Source of the DNA: Narthecium ossifragum
Lineage: Eukaryota > Streptophyta > Magnoliopsida > Dioscoreales > Nartheciaceae
Reading direction: 5' to 3'
DNA length: 64,000 nucleotides
Assembly (NCBI GenBank): GCA_963920575.1
Contig: OY986973.1
Coordinates: 23,044,304-23,108,303 of the forward strand
A program made the translations under genes and the position numbers. The notes under the pieces were generated by a model, which saw nothing but the letters and a program-made list of their open reading frames with translations, had not been told where the DNA came from and made no database searches. The first letter of the stretch is position 1. Each line of letters begins with the position of its first letter. Positions 38,087 to 50,854 of the stretch are shown piece by piece.

Positions 38087-41000
38087 ATGGGGAAGCGGAA
38101 GGAGCGCCGCCTAGCTGCCATGCAAGCTACAGGGCGGAGGGTGAAGCTAGATCTATTCGCCGAGCCCTCCGGTAATCTCCTACTCCCTTGTCTGGGAATA
38201 TCCTTCTATTCTTGGTTCATGACTTCAATGTGTTGTTCGTCGAGATTTAAGATATCTGCTTTTATTGATTTTTTTTGAATTTGTTTGGTCTATAAGGATA
38301 AAAGGGGATATTCTTTGTCTTTAGCTTGTTAGTCCCGAAGATTGGTCGACATTTCGAGTTCTTTGTGCGGATTAGTATGGTGGTAAAGGAGAAAGGATAA
38401 AACTTTTCTTTATTCAAGAAGCTAAAAGAGAAATTTGTGTGGCAATGACTGAAGATGATTACAATTGCTGAAACTGTACCTTTTTATGATTGGGATGTAT
38501 TTGTAATGATTTCTCTGCTTCTATTTTATCAACGTGCTCGAATTGTCTGCCGCGTGCAACTAATTGTTGTTTCTTGATATCCGAAACTTGGAGGAGGGGT
38601 TTATTCTTGGATTAGGAAGTTAAATGGAGGTTTATTTGTTGAAATAACGAAAATTTCTTCTTTTTTCTTAAGTTGCTGTTTCTTTCCATATATTCGTTCT
38701 TCCTTTTCAGGCTTGACTGAATTGATTTCTCTTGGTTATTTAGCACGTTAAAACCTGATAAATCTGTGGACGGTTTAGCTACGGAAACAAGTTCGAGAAT
38801 TGTTTTGAGATATGTAGTTATTATGGTTAATATATTTCCTGTCAATTAGTTCGATGGTTACCCCCCCCCCCCCCCCCCGGCCCTCTCAAGTTTCTATTTG
38901 ATTGTGCCTGTGATAAAAAAAATAAAGTGTCAATCATGTATTGGTTTTAGCTGATCACATAATTGCTTTCTCAAATACAGGAGAGGCGGTGGGTGGTTCA
39001 TTACATGATGAGGTTGGAAGGGATCTAGATCAGGATAACAATGCCGGGGTCCCCACTTCGCCATATTCTTCAGGTGGGTTCCATCGATTTCTCTTCAAAG
39101 GACTCTGTAGAGAAGGCATGCCTGCACAACATATTTTTGGTGGAAATTTGGAAAAATGCAAGAATTGTATGTACCCAGACTCTGGTTTTGAGACTGTAGC
39201 ATGACTTGAGGTCTGGGGACATTCAGTAGTCGCTTCAGATCGGGCTGCTGCAGTGAATTGAATGAATCCATACCTGTTATTAGCTTTTTGGCAGCACCTA
39301 AGCGGTTGGGAGATATCTGGAGAAAATCGGTTCGTATATCTCTTGCCTTTTCCTGATTGTGACTTCTAACACACCTTTTTTCTCATGACTGCCAGGTGTC
39401 TCTGATCATATAAGTTCACATAATACAGCTCAATTGGCTTTTCTAGTTTTGAAAAGCTATATGATTTTTAGTTGAATTTTGTTTTTGTTTTCTATGAAGC
39501 GTTTCCGATGTGGTTGTTGTTGTGGTAATTGGTTTTCTGGTGCCTTACAAATTTATATGATATCTGCAGGTCAAAGGCAGGAGAATCCCTTACTGTTACT
39601 TGGACAGTATAGTGATGATGAATTGCACGAGGAAGCAAGTACTCAGCCAAAGCATGTTGATGAGATGAGTCCGTCAACTGATTCGGATGACCAGGTGAGT
39701 TCTGATTGTTTTATGGAAACTTGTCTAACTAATTATAAGTTGGAAACAATTTCTCCGGTCCCTCCTCTGTGCATTCACGAACCTGTTTTATTGATATGCA
39801 TGTAGACATCTTCATTGCACGACTTTGATTGCAATAATCTTATCAAATAGTAATTCTACATATGGATAAACTAGTTTTTTTTTTGTCTTCTTTGTTGTAT
39901 TTGTTGAGATTCCACAGGTGATATTTGCCTCTGATGCATATCCATCAAAATCTCCTTTCCTTGTATGTTTGTTTGTGGAGCATTATGGAATTGCAACTGT
40001 GTTTCCTAGCCAATCTTGTTTGGCTCTGATATTCATGATGATTAAAGGACTGTTGCAGACCACGATTTCATTGTGACAACGGTTGAAGTAGTCATATTTA
40101 ACATCCTTTTTTTCTTATGATAGGCAGAGGAGCCCGTGGATGTGGTTGGGGCTGTCAGTAGTGTTGCCGAGAAAGACACTCATGATGGTGTTGCTAAACA
40201 AGATTCAGATCAATTAAATGTTATGAAGAGCCAGGAAAATGATACTGTACTAAGCAACATTTCATCCGCAGCTATTCAACAGGATGAGACTCATTCAACT
40301 ACTGAATTACATGGTCTTGAGCCTTCAGGGACAGATACTAGTGACGTAACTGGAGGATGGAAGATGGTAATGGACGAGCAGAGCCATCAATATTACTACT
40401 GGAATACTTTGACAGGTGAAACTTCTTGGGTCGTTCCTGCTGCTTTGTCGGCAGAAGCAGAAATAACTGCTGGACAGAGTGCGTCTTCCGCCATTGTTGA
40501 GAGAACAGATTTTATAACAGATATGCAGGTCTCAACTCATATGAACCCAGCTTTGGTGACTTATGCTGATCCTTCTGCTGCCAATCACATTGGTGGTAGT
40601 GATTTGATCTCTGGTAGTATTGAAGGCTATGCACCTGAGATGGAAAAGGGTACTGAAGGTGGTGCACTATCAGCATATGATGCTAGTCAGAGCTTGCTAA
40701 GTTATGGCAGCACTTTAGCTGTTATGTCATATGGCAATGCATCTGCCCTGCCTGCTTTTGGTTCTTCACATCAACTAGATAGTCTTTTGTCTGGACATGG
40801 AGACAAGCTGATGATGGAATCCAGTGCGAGTTATGAGACAGTAGATGGACATCCTTCCCGGCTTGTGAAATATTGTGAAGATTTATTGCAGAAATTAAGT
40901 GCATTAGAAGGGTATTACTACGTTCTTTTCTCGTGATTTTTTCCTTTATTTCAATTTGTACATTGTATGTGGATTTTTATGTTGGTTGTATATGTGCAGT

Positions 41001-44000
41001 TATATATGCTTCTATATGTGTGTTTTAGGATTGTTTCTTGAGTATTTTTGCATATATCTTTGAGAATGACTGACTTTTAGCTCTAGGTCTGGCGACAAAA
41101 ATGTTGAAGATGAACTGATGAAGAAGGAGGTTGAGATTAGACTGTCTGATTGCAAGGTGCTGTCATCATACGGAGCTTCTTTACTTCCATTCTGGTGGCA
41201 TACCGAAATGCAGCTTAGACAATTAGAATCAGATATCCAGCAAAAGGAATGTTCTAAACTCTACAGGGAGTTGGAAGAAGTCAAATATTCTGGCAGTGAA
41301 AATGGGCATTCTTTGCCACAAAGTGCAGCTGGAGTTTCTGAGACAATCGAGGATGGGAAAAGTAAACCTCATGATGTTGAAAACAGCTCAACTCCTACCG
41401 GTGATCCACTAAAAGAAGCACAGATAGAAGCAACTAATATGCCTGATGGTGATGGTGCAAATGCTGGAAATCTTTCTTCTGGATCTACTTGTCAGCTCAT
41501 TAGTAACTATCAGGAGCCAGAGTTGCTAGACGCCAATCAAAAGCCATATGCTGTCCATTCCGTTCCCCATTTTGAAGCACATGCCAAAGACGATATGGAT
41601 GTGGAGATGGAGGTTGATGAAGAAACTCCTGCTGTCGAGGCAGCTGATGGCAATGTATCATTTGCTGATGGTTCTGCTGTAGCAGGGCAACTAGATCAGT
41701 TAGATCCATTGCCACAATGTCATTTGGTTCCTCCTCCTCCACCAGATGAAGAGTGGATACCTCCCCCGCCTCCTGATGGGGAAATGGTTCCTCCACCTCC
41801 ACCTCCACCTCCAGAAGAGGCACCCATACCGCCAGAACCCCCATATGCAGGAACAATACCGCCTCATCCTTATCAGGAGCAATATAGTGTTGGGTACAGT
41901 GTCCCAACTTATGAGTATTATGCTCCTGCAACAAGGGAAGTCACGAACAATGGTTATTATGCCCATGCTGATGGAGAACATATAGCTGAACCACAGGCGC
42001 TGCCGTATTACAATTCTATAGTTGCTGGTGCTTTTCCTGCATTGGATGCAGAAGTTGCCCCAGCCGAATCTATGACTTACTACAATTCGACAAGTGGAAA
42101 TGTTCCAGCTGCAGCTGTAATGAGTAGCATGGAATCATCAGGATACTACGTAGAAGCTGGATCCACTAGTTATCTTGACAACGTTGTTTTAGCTGCTCAC
42201 AATGCAACTGTTGGGCCTGTTGCGGTGTCTCAGACAAGTTCCTTAAGTACGGTGAAGGTTGACTTAGACAGTACCTCAGTCAGTAGCTGCCCTCAGACTG
42301 CTGTGTTGCAGGCAGCTCCGTTTAGTGCTGATATCCAACCTTCTGAAACCGCTGTAACAAAAGAAAGTACTCAGGATATGCTGCCTCCAGCTACGTCCAA
42401 GAACCAAGCCAAAGGTATCCATAACTCAGAATCTTTGCACAACTGGCTGAGAAGGTTTTTTGTCGGCCATAATCTTTGTACTTTTCTGATATGATTTTTG
42501 CTGTTCCAGCTGTCCGCAGTAAGAAACGTACTATTGCAGTGGCTCCTACTTTGAGGTCGAATAAGAGAGTCTCCAGTTTAGTGGATAAGGTAAGGTCTTT
42601 TGTTATGACTGATGTTTGAAGCGATGTTTGCTGTTTTATGTGCCTAACGAGGTGTCATTCCAATGGTAAAATTACTATTGTTGCTATGCAACACCATTCA
42701 AACTTTCACAGTGGAAGGCTGCAAAGGAGGAATTGCATGGAGATGATGAGGAGGAGCCTGAAAATGCTTATGAAGCCTTGGAGAAAAAACATCAGAAGGA
42801 GATAGAGGTATCGTGAGTTGTCTTTTCTGTTTTATTTAGTGTTATGGTTTGAGTTCACTATCTAACCTATCCATGCTTGCAGGAATGGCGTGCACGTCAG
42901 ATTGCCAGTGGTGAGGCTCGAGACAATGCAAATTTCATTCCTTTGGGTGGTGATTGGTATGATTCATTTTATCCTTATTTCTATTTTCCTGCGCGCTATT
43001 GTTCATTGCCAGATGATTCATTGCTTTAGGAAAGTCAAGAAATTGGAGTAAGGAAACTATTTATCATCTTTTATGGGTTCCATTAGCATTTTGCACGGTT
43101 TATCTACAAGCTTAATTATAAAGCTTTATGCAAGTCATTTTTATTTAACTGCAGTATATTGTTGACATGCCCTTGGCTGAAGGGGTGTAACGGGTTCAAT
43201 CACCTTTAGATGTATTGTTTGTATGCTATTTTAAACTTTTTAATATCTTTTTATCTACCATTATAGTGTATTATGGGAAGCAAGAAGGATCCAGTGACCG
43301 AATTGACAATCAAAGAATACTTTGAGAAGGAACTCACATCTTTAAGTTGGCATTAAATTGGGATGTTTATGTATCTGCCTTTGCCCTAGTTGATCTCACA
43401 TATAGTAAAAGTGGAAGCACTAACTGTATGCTTTTCCTATCTCAGGCGTGAACGAGTGAAGCGTAAGAAAACCCAAGTGAAGCCAGAAGCAAAAGTAGAG
43501 GAAATCCGCACTCCTGCAGAGCCAATTGTGAATGATAGAAGGCAGCCTGATTTAATAGAGCTCTCAAAAGAACTTCCTTCTGGGTGGCAGGTTTGCAATA
43601 CAGATAACTTATTCTTTCTTTTTTCCTCCGACATGCATTCTATTACTAGGCTAGTGTAGTGTCATGTCTCTTAGAACAGTCATACTGAAACTGGCCAAGG
43701 AAGATGGATCATTACCCTGAGGCCAAGCTATCTGCATCGGACAGCAAGTTGCTTTCCGGCTAAAACATGTGTAGCTAATAAGAATTTGCTGCATGGAATT
43801 TATTTATCTGATCAAACTGAGACATCTGCCAATGGATTTCCTTGAGAACAGCAACCAAAGCTGAAGGCCAGAACAGGTAGCCCTGTAAGCAGCCAATAAG
43901 AGCCTTGGAGGCCGTCTCCACAACGACTCTGGACTCTTTCTAGATTTGCAGCCCCTTATAAGAGCTCCATAACCATAGTCTCTCCCTATGGATGGATATA

Positions 44001-44433
44001 AGTAGCCATCAGCTGAAACCAAAGTGCCATCCAAAGGAGGACACCAGTTTGGATATTGAGCTGTGCAGATTAGAAAGAACATTGCTGAATGAGCTTTGAT
44101 TCTGATGATTAGCCTAGCTTCTGACTCGAAAAAGTGACCAAGTTTGGCTCAATTACCCGCATTATGACCAATTAAACAGGCCGGCATGGGCCGAACTAGA
44201 CCACTGTGGTTGAATAATTCACTTCAGGCTTCCACTCTGCTGAACCAAGCACGCCCGAAGATATAATGGAAGCGAGGAATGACTATCCGTTTTAATTCGC
44301 TTACATTTTAAATATCTGGCCATATCTCACCTGATGATTTTGTTTGCAGGCTTATTGGGATGAAGCTACAAAGGAGGTCTACTATGGAAATATCGTCACC
44401 TCGGAGACAACCTGGACTAGACCAAAACGATGA
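38087..44433 (+). CDS. Two-WW-domain, proline-rich protein, FNBP4-like
   Basis: Ten exons in phase, 965 aa: 38087-38171, 38981-39073, 39570-39694, 40124-40911, 41087-42414, 42510-42589, 42712-42807, 42883-42956, 43446-43590, 44350-44433. A basic N-terminus (MGKRKERRLAAMQATGRRVK) suggests nuclear targeting. WW domain 1 is at ~178-210 (GWKMVMDEQSHQYYYWNTLT, then TSW). A Pro-rich stretch at ~575-625 (PPPPDEEWIPPPPPDG) could bind WW/SH3 partners. WW domain 2 ends the protein (LPSGWQ joined to AYWDEATKEVYYGNIVTSET). Between them is a conserved charged block (WKAAKEELHGDDEEEPENAY). Two WW domains around proline runs recall formin-binding protein 4 and splicing-associated WW proteins. An RNA-processing role is inference. 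An in-frame ATG at 38072 would add five residues; the later start gives the cleaner context. Confidence 0.88.
38861..38878 (+). repeat. C18 homopolymer
   Basis: Eighteen uninterrupted C residues in intron 1 of the WW-domain gene. Length may be unstable or misassembled. Confidence 0.9.
43804..44082 (-). pseudogene. Possible LINE-type RNase H fragment in an intron
   Basis: An antisense open stretch in the last intron of the WW-domain gene reads PNWCPPLDGTLVSADGYLYP, then YGYGALIR, ESLWRR and LLLAAYRATCSGLQLWLL. This spacing resembles plant LINE RNase H domains (WxPP...K.N.DG...GYGALVRD...A.L.A...GL.LA), with the key Asp present in ADG. Short and degenerate; family call is tentative. Confidence 0.35.
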
Positions 44434-45419
44434 ACATCTAGATAGCCTATCTAGTTCCTCGATGTTTCCAGTCTGAGATGTATATTCTATTTATGATCTT
44501 TGTTAACCAATTTTGTAGGGGATTGTTCACATTTTAGCTAATAGATGTAATGTAAGTTGTTTCTGTGAGTAATTGTAGAGTATTTTGTAGCTTCTACGTA
44601 TCATCATAAATATCGGCAAGTTCTAATTGTCGCTCTCTGATGCGTAATTTCACAGGGAGATCACATAAATATACTTGAAACTTTTTTAAATTACTAACTT
44701 TTTACATCAAGAAAGTAATATATATGATGATTTAAAAGTTTTAAAGGATAGATATGTAAAATCTAACAAAAAAAATCTTTTTTATGGCCCCACAACTCAT
44801 GATTTCCTTGAGATTTTTGCTTAAAACGTTGTCCAATAGCTAACAAAAAAATCTCGCATTTATGACGGATCAAACCCTTTTTTTATTAGTTGAAACCATT
44901 TGATAAGCTCCTGTGAGATAAATTTTAGCTCGCGATATGTTAATACTAGCGGATTCCATGACCCTGGCACGGTTTAACCGGATGATCACGATTAATCCAC
45001 GAATGTGTTTGTAAATCTACCGTTTGATGCACCCTTATTTTTTAAATTAACCTTATTATTCAGATAAATCCGAGGGATATAACCTTTTGAGTTTTCAAAA
45101 AATATATGAACTCAAGATAAAGAGATCACCGAATACTATTGAAATAGGCAAAAGAAAAACCATCACACCCATCGTCTCTCTCTCTCTCACGAAAGAAGCT
45201 CCTACGTGACTGCCTAACATAACCTAACTGATCCCTCATGTGTACGTTCGATAAATATGACTGAGACAAAGGGACAACCCACTTCCCCTTATAAGATAAA
45301 CCAGTAAATTTCGTTTAATCGGATGGCCATCTTACTCTTATAAGTAAGTTACTCTATGTACGACCAAGCAACAAAATTGTAGTTTAAATTTCATAAACAA
45401 TTCAATTCTTGAGGACCCA
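44434..45419. other. Intergenic region downstream of the WW-domain gene
   Basis: 3' UTR followed by AT-rich DNA. I see no gene and no well-bounded repeat. Confidence 0.4.
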
Positions 45420-45424
45420 GTTGA

Positions 45425-45555
45425 AATCATCATCTAATATATACTTTTATCAATTTTTTTTAAATCAACATTCCCAAATATTCAGAGATATGATCATCTA
45501 ATATATATTTTTACCAAAATTTTTAAATCAACATTCCCGAATATTCAGAGATATG
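45425..45555. repeat. 67-bp tandem duplication
   Basis: catctaatatatacttttat ... aatattcagagatatgat is followed directly by a second copy with a few changes. Confidence 0.85.
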
Positions 45556-45660
45556 ATGAAGAAAATCTCAGAACTCACTTGACCATACTATAAACAGTCC
45601 ACATGACAAGCGTCGAAAAAAGCCCAATAATGACCCCAATACCCCGACGATCATCAGCAG

Positions 45661-46130
45661 CCCAGTGACCGCCCCCACCAACAACCCTGCAACCAAGAAC
45701 ACCACCACCAACAATTGTGACAAACAACAAAAACAAACCCAAGTTTAGCCAAGCAAAAAGCTTCCACCAAACAACCCAAATCTCCCGAACCTTTCAATGT
45801 GTCGAGGAAGAGAGCAAAGTAGAAGGCAAAGATGACATAAGCAACCTCAAGAAACTCTGCAATGACTCCAATGGCGCCGCATAGTTGGTCCTAAACCAAC
45901 TCACCGCCGAAGTTCTTAAAGATGATGACATACTCTCCGACGAAGTGATTGGAGCAATACCATATACAATTAATGACCGCGAACCTCCACAATGCTAGGA
46001 AAGAAGCAGCCAAGAAGAGAGATGGGTAAAGAGAGAAAGAGACCAAGGAGAAGAAGGATAACCAAAGCACAAAGAATGGAAGAGAAGAGAGAATAGAGTT
46101 GGAATCGAGGATTAAAGAGAGCACATTGGC
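45661..46130 (-). pseudogene. Degenerate hydrophobic-protein reading frame
   Basis: On the minus strand about 155 codons stay in one frame from ~46130 to ~45661, apart from one in-frame TAG near 45891. Before it the peptide is strongly hydrophobic (LPFFVLWLSFFSLVSFSLYP, then SLFLAASFLALWRFAV). After it comes CGAIGVIAEFLEVAYVIFAF followed by YFALFLDTLKG. This looks like a multi-pass membrane protein with a nonsense change and no clear start. I do not recognise the family. It lies antisense, downstream of two convergent genes. Confidence 0.4.
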
Positions 46131-46444
46131 ATATGGTGGAAACCACCTGCCTTAGTAAACGAATTCAAGTTCACGTTCTGCCTGCAATGTGTTCATGTCA
46201 TGCATCGTTAGATAGAAATCCAGAGAGCCAATATGGACCGTTTGATATAAAAAAACCATGTCTTATATAGAGTTAGATTAGATAGATAGATTAGATTAGA
46301 TTTCCTCCATCACAAGACCTTCCTGAAATAAGAATGTCTATACATATACCAGAATACAAATCAGGACATTTCTGACACCTTCCTGGACAAAAGTTTCTTA
46401 TGCAACACATTTAACCTTTGAGCTTAGAAGCAACTTCACTTTGT

Positions 46445-48418
46445 TCATCCATATAAGGCGCGCCATGGCTCATTGGAGACCCGAGGTCTGTCAACTTGCT
46501 CCAACTGGATCTTGTCCTTGCAGAAGAACAGCCCAGTACGGCTGGCCAAGAATTTGCCAACCTCGCAGATTGCCTGGATTGATAACCAAAAATTAAGCAG
46601 AATTTTAGATATATCATAAGCAATAATAGTGCATAAATGACATACGAAATCCACCAGAATCAGATTTTGTTGTAGCTTTTTATTTTTTTGATTGTCATGA
46701 AATCTAAGAAAGTTTCTAGAGAAGGAAACCCAGTATTCCAGCTCGCTAGTTTAGAAGTGGCTTGTTGCATGAGGAGATTCGTGCTGGCTTAATTATTTGA
46801 ATTAGGTGATGGTAGTTCCAACTATTTAATTCTAATTTGTTGAATTTTCAAAGAAAGCGCATACAAACAAGCAAAATTTTCTTGAACCTTTTCTTCACAA
46901 TATGGCAACGCCTGAGAATGCATCATAGAAACCTATCGTTTCAGATATCACAAAATAGCATGACCAGAATTCACTTGCAGCAACATATACATTGACAGTT
47001 ATGATTATTTGCAATAGCAACAAAGAAACTTGAATACGATTATAAACTAGACACTGAAGTTACATGGCTTAAAAAATCACAGGATGAATAGAGAAGCTAT
47101 AACAAAAACATGGTTTAAATCCAAGAACAGGGACATCAAGCAAATTAATAAAACTGTGAAATCTGAATGATACTTCTTCCAAGATTGGCGGAGTACACAT
47201 ACCTCGAGCTCACCCTGTGGAGTACTTTTATTTCGACTCCGAGCATTTGATGCAATCACCAGAACAGTCGGCAACTGCAGGACACGAACCATGTGCACAA
47301 AACAGGCCAATGGTTCGGAGGGAATCCACAACGACAGAGGGGGTCTGGCAGTTTTGGCAAGTATCTCCTGAGTAAGACCACTTGAGGTCCCAATTTCAGC
47401 ACTAAAAAGAGTGACATCCTGCTCACAGGATGTTGGATTCACTGTATCTTGGTTGCGATTCAGCGCATTCATTACAATGGGGACCACTACAGTAGGCGGA
47501 CCATGCATATCATCTGAAGCAAGCAATGCCAATATTTCATTTATGGCACAAGCAGCAACTGGCGGTTCATAATCATCAACCAGAAAGATCGTAACCTGAA
47601 ACAATCAGCTGATCCCATGAATCATTTGTGCCTTAAGCCAAACTTTGAAACAGAAAACTCGATATACTCTCGGACACATTGATCCATGAGTACACGACAT
47701 AAATACATAATCTTGGAAAATGTACACTTGATCTAATGAGAATTGCACAATTTTTTCATCAGATTTATATTTTCCAATGTGTTTCTTTTTCTGCTAGATT
47801 TAAGTAATCGTATAAAAATTTCTCATCAGCATTTTGCTAATTAAATTTCACATATAAGAAAGTGCACTTAACTCGTAGCAATTTGACTACTTTTGTATAA
47901 CTAGCAAATCTCTCAAAGCATATCATTGTTTTTCCAATCTTCAGGAAACCAAGTTCAAAAGAACCAACAAAGCCAGCAAACACTTAGGAATTCCGACATC
48001 TCATAATTAGAAAATTCAGAAATTTTAGCCCTTTCAGAAAAATCCAACTTTTTTGAGACACAAACACAAAGAAACCCAAAAGAGAAGAGCTCGCCTGAGG
48101 CGATCCATGGGGATCGACAAACTGAATCAAATCGCCGCCCGCCTTCTGCTCGCGGATGCCGTACTTATCCAGCGAGATCTCCAAAGGACACGTCTCCCTG
48201 CGATCGAACAGCGAAGGAAACAACGGCAATGGGGGCTACGGGTTAGTGCTAGGTTTTCTTGCTCACATTCTTCGGGTTTAAGGGCATACACAGATCGGAA
48301 GCGCAATATACCTCCTCAAATTAGAGTCAGCAGTGGGCAGGAGGGCGGGGGCGATGGCGGACCCGGAGCCGCCGCCGGCGTCGCGGGCTAGAAGTATCAC
48401 TACCGGAGCAATCCTCAT
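46445..48418 (-). CDS. Conserved 243-aa protein, possible proteasome-assembly chaperone
   Basis: Four exons: 48418-48312, 48197-48095, 47595-47203 and 46573-46445, phases consistent, 243 aa. The GC-rich exon 1 (MRIAPVVILLARDAGGGSGS) contrasts with AT-rich later exons. Exon 3 holds the core: VTIFLVDDYEPPVAACAINE, VVPIVMNALN and PLACFVHMVRVLQLPTVLVI. No signal peptide or long membrane helix is seen. The C-terminus is LEQVDRPRVSNEPWRALYG. The alternating hydrophobic pattern loosely resembles PSMG1/PAC1 chaperones of 20S proteasome assembly, but that is a guess. The intron after exon 2 starts with GC (cag|gcgagc) and no in-phase GT donor is visible. Its 5' end faces the FKBP gene across the inserted 10.9-kb element. 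Confidence 0.8.
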
Positions 48419-48676
48419 GGCTTTGGATGGTCGGAGTCGACGGCGGTTGGTTCTCACTACTCCTTCTAGGCTTACGGGTGACGGAGCTTCGCTATCCAAA
48501 AGCCTTCCCGGATCCAACCTAATATCGGATCCTAAGCTCAGATCTGATATGTGCTCAACATCCGACCAGAGTCAAGAAAGGAATCGTGTTTTCGGACTCG
48601 GATCTCGTCACTAAAGGACCGGTATAGGACCCGGATTTAATAAGGTTTAGAATCCAAACACGGGTCCGACGACAAG
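48419..48676. promoter_or_regulatory. Left part of a split divergent promoter region
   Basis: GC-moderate sequence with reiterated cggatc/ggatcc motifs lies upstream of the 243-aa gene. The same composition resumes at 59628. With the 10.9-kb element removed, the two start codons would be about 390 bp apart, head to head. Confidence 0.5.
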
Positions 48677-48755
48677 GAATCGTGAAATTCACACCGGCCT
48701 AGTCAGCCGGTGTGTTACACCGATCCCATGTGGCATCCCATGTGGCATCAATTAT
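48677..48755 (+). repeat. Left terminal inverted repeat
   Basis: Contains cacaccggcctagtcagccg followed by gtgtgttacaccgatcc. The catgtggcatc motif occurs twice. The ccggc...gccgg hairpin (48690-48714) is nearly perfect. Confidence 0.65.
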
Positions 48756-50270
48756 AAGCTTAAATACATTGAAAGACTGAAGCCACGCAACCACACCCAT
48801 TTTACCTATTTCACTGTTGCTGGTCTCCCGAGGCAGAGAAGAAGAAGCGCAACTTCTCTCCCCTCCGGCACTCGGCGACGAGAACGGCATGGTTCGCCCC
48901 CTTCCCCTCCCCTTCCCCTCCCCTCCCCACCGCATAGACAGACGTCGCCTCTCCCATCGGAGTCTTTGGCGACACTCTCTTCTCACGCTGTCACCGAGGA
49001 CTTCAGACAGTCGGTCCTCTTCAACACCGGCGACCCCGTCTCTCTCTCTCGCTGCCGGATCTTCTATCGACCTCGCCATCAACCCCTATTCATGGGCAGC
49101 CGATGCCCTAACCAACGTTTCAAGGGTTACGAGTGGGAACAGTAGGGCATCATCACCTAATCGGACGAGGACGAGCACGTAAGGTCAGTCAGTAGCATTT
49201 CGTGTCCTGATTTTTGAGGCAAATCCTCAACGGAATTCCTGCCGCCCTTCTCTCCCTCTCTAAGAACGGACTCTTATATGATTTTTTGAGCAATTTTTCA
49301 TCACAAGTGCGTTCCCTGAACCGACCGTATTTGGTTTTATAAGTTTATTGAAATAGAATTGAGCACATGTTCATGCCTCATCATTGTCACATTATATTTT
49401 CAAGGTTTGAAAGATCGAACAAAATATAGTGTAAGCTAAATTTGAGGTTTTCTTCGCCTTTTCGAATGTACAAGAAATAATAGCTGGTTGACAGAGTTTT
49501 TTTTTTGTGTGAATGGCTTGTTTAGCGTTCTGGCAATTTTTGAAGGTTTGAAAGATGGGAAAAAAACTGTCTTATGCATTACTGTTGCCCTAGTTCTAAT
49601 AAAAGCCTTTGTTATTAGTGAGTGAACACATGAATTTTGATCATGGGTTTCGTTTGAGACTCATGCATATGTACTTTGGGTATAATTTAGAGCTGATACT
49701 TCATTATTGGAGAGAAAAAAGAGAGAAAGCCAAATGTAAGTTAAGTTTCTATGTATTTGCTTTGCATTGGTCAACTTGTAGACACACATAAGCTATGAAT
49801 TCAGACATCTACACATGTTTATGCGTGATAAATGTCATTTGTACACATGGAACACATATAATCACCAGAGGTTATGCGTTTCAATTATTGAAATAGGCAC
49901 ATAGCTTTTGTTATTTACACATATGAATCCTTTCATTTACGCACTTCCGTGTGAACCATTCCCGTTTTGAGTAATGAGAAGTGTAGGTGGGTCTTTTGCC
50001 TCTGAAGGGTTAAGGACATCAACGTAAATTAAATTCACAGTGTTGCCAGTGATGTGGAAGATTTAACGTAAATTTTCAAAATTTAGGCATTGTCTAGTTG
50101 TCTAATTTTAGTACAATTCTACAGTGATTGAAAGCACTCTATATTTAGTGGTTGTTTATTATACTACGTCCCGTTGATAAAGAGCTTTAAAAAGATAGAT
50201 ATGGATTTTGACTTGAAAAAGAGTTCCACTCCATGAAGAGGTCTATAACACCTTCATTGCGGTTAAGAAA
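48756..50270. other. Noncoding 5' region of the 10.9-kb element
   Basis: Left of the transposase ORF. CT-rich GC-rich DNA at 48820-49080 may be a leader exon (ctctctctctcgctgccgga). AT-rich sequence follows and could be an intron. No protein is recognised. Confidence 0.4.
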
Positions 50271-50640
50271 TACTTTCCCGGCCAGTCAAGTGGGGATTTG
50301 TGAAAGGTAGTGTTGATTTATTCCTATGATAGAAGCATTATGAATGTGTCTGATGGTGCCTTGGATTCTTTGAGTTTTATGTTCCCCCTTTTCCATACTG
50401 ATGAAGACCTTCACTAATATTTGGGATTCCTATGTATAATGGCACATCTAAAACATTCCCGGGCAGTCGATCGGAGATTTGTGTAAGGTAGAGCTTATTT
50501 CTTTCTACGATAGAAGCAATATGAAGTGGGAAAGTGGCATGGATTTATTGAGTTTTTTTGTTCCCCTTGTTCATACTCATTTAGGTCCTTCACTAATATT
50601 TGAGATCGTTATGGTAATGCTTCTATTAAGACTAGTTTGG
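50270..50640. repeat. Imperfect tandem duplication of about 182 bp
   Basis: cattcccgggcagtcgat... at ~50454 repeats ctttcccggccagtcaag... at ~50273. Shared downstream landmarks are gatagaagcaatatgaa, ttgagtttt, gttcccct and ccttcactaatatttg. Confidence 0.75.
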
Positions 50641-50854
50641 ATAAATGATTTTAGGCTTTGTACTGAGAATTTATGTTTTAAAATGAAATCCATTGTTGGA
50701 TAAACATGGATTAATTTTGATTATTGATTGCGGTCTATATTGTGATGCGTTTCACAAATTGGAGGTAGGCGCTAGAATTAATGTTGCTTTTGGACTTTAT
50801 GCTTTATGTAACATCATAAGCTGATATTTTCTACTGCTCGCAAGACATGTAAAC

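Noticed and set aside
41500..41985. Antisense frames rich in Trp/Arg/Glu over the WW-domain gene
   Set aside because: They mirror the proline-rich coding stretch of exon 5 and have no independent support.
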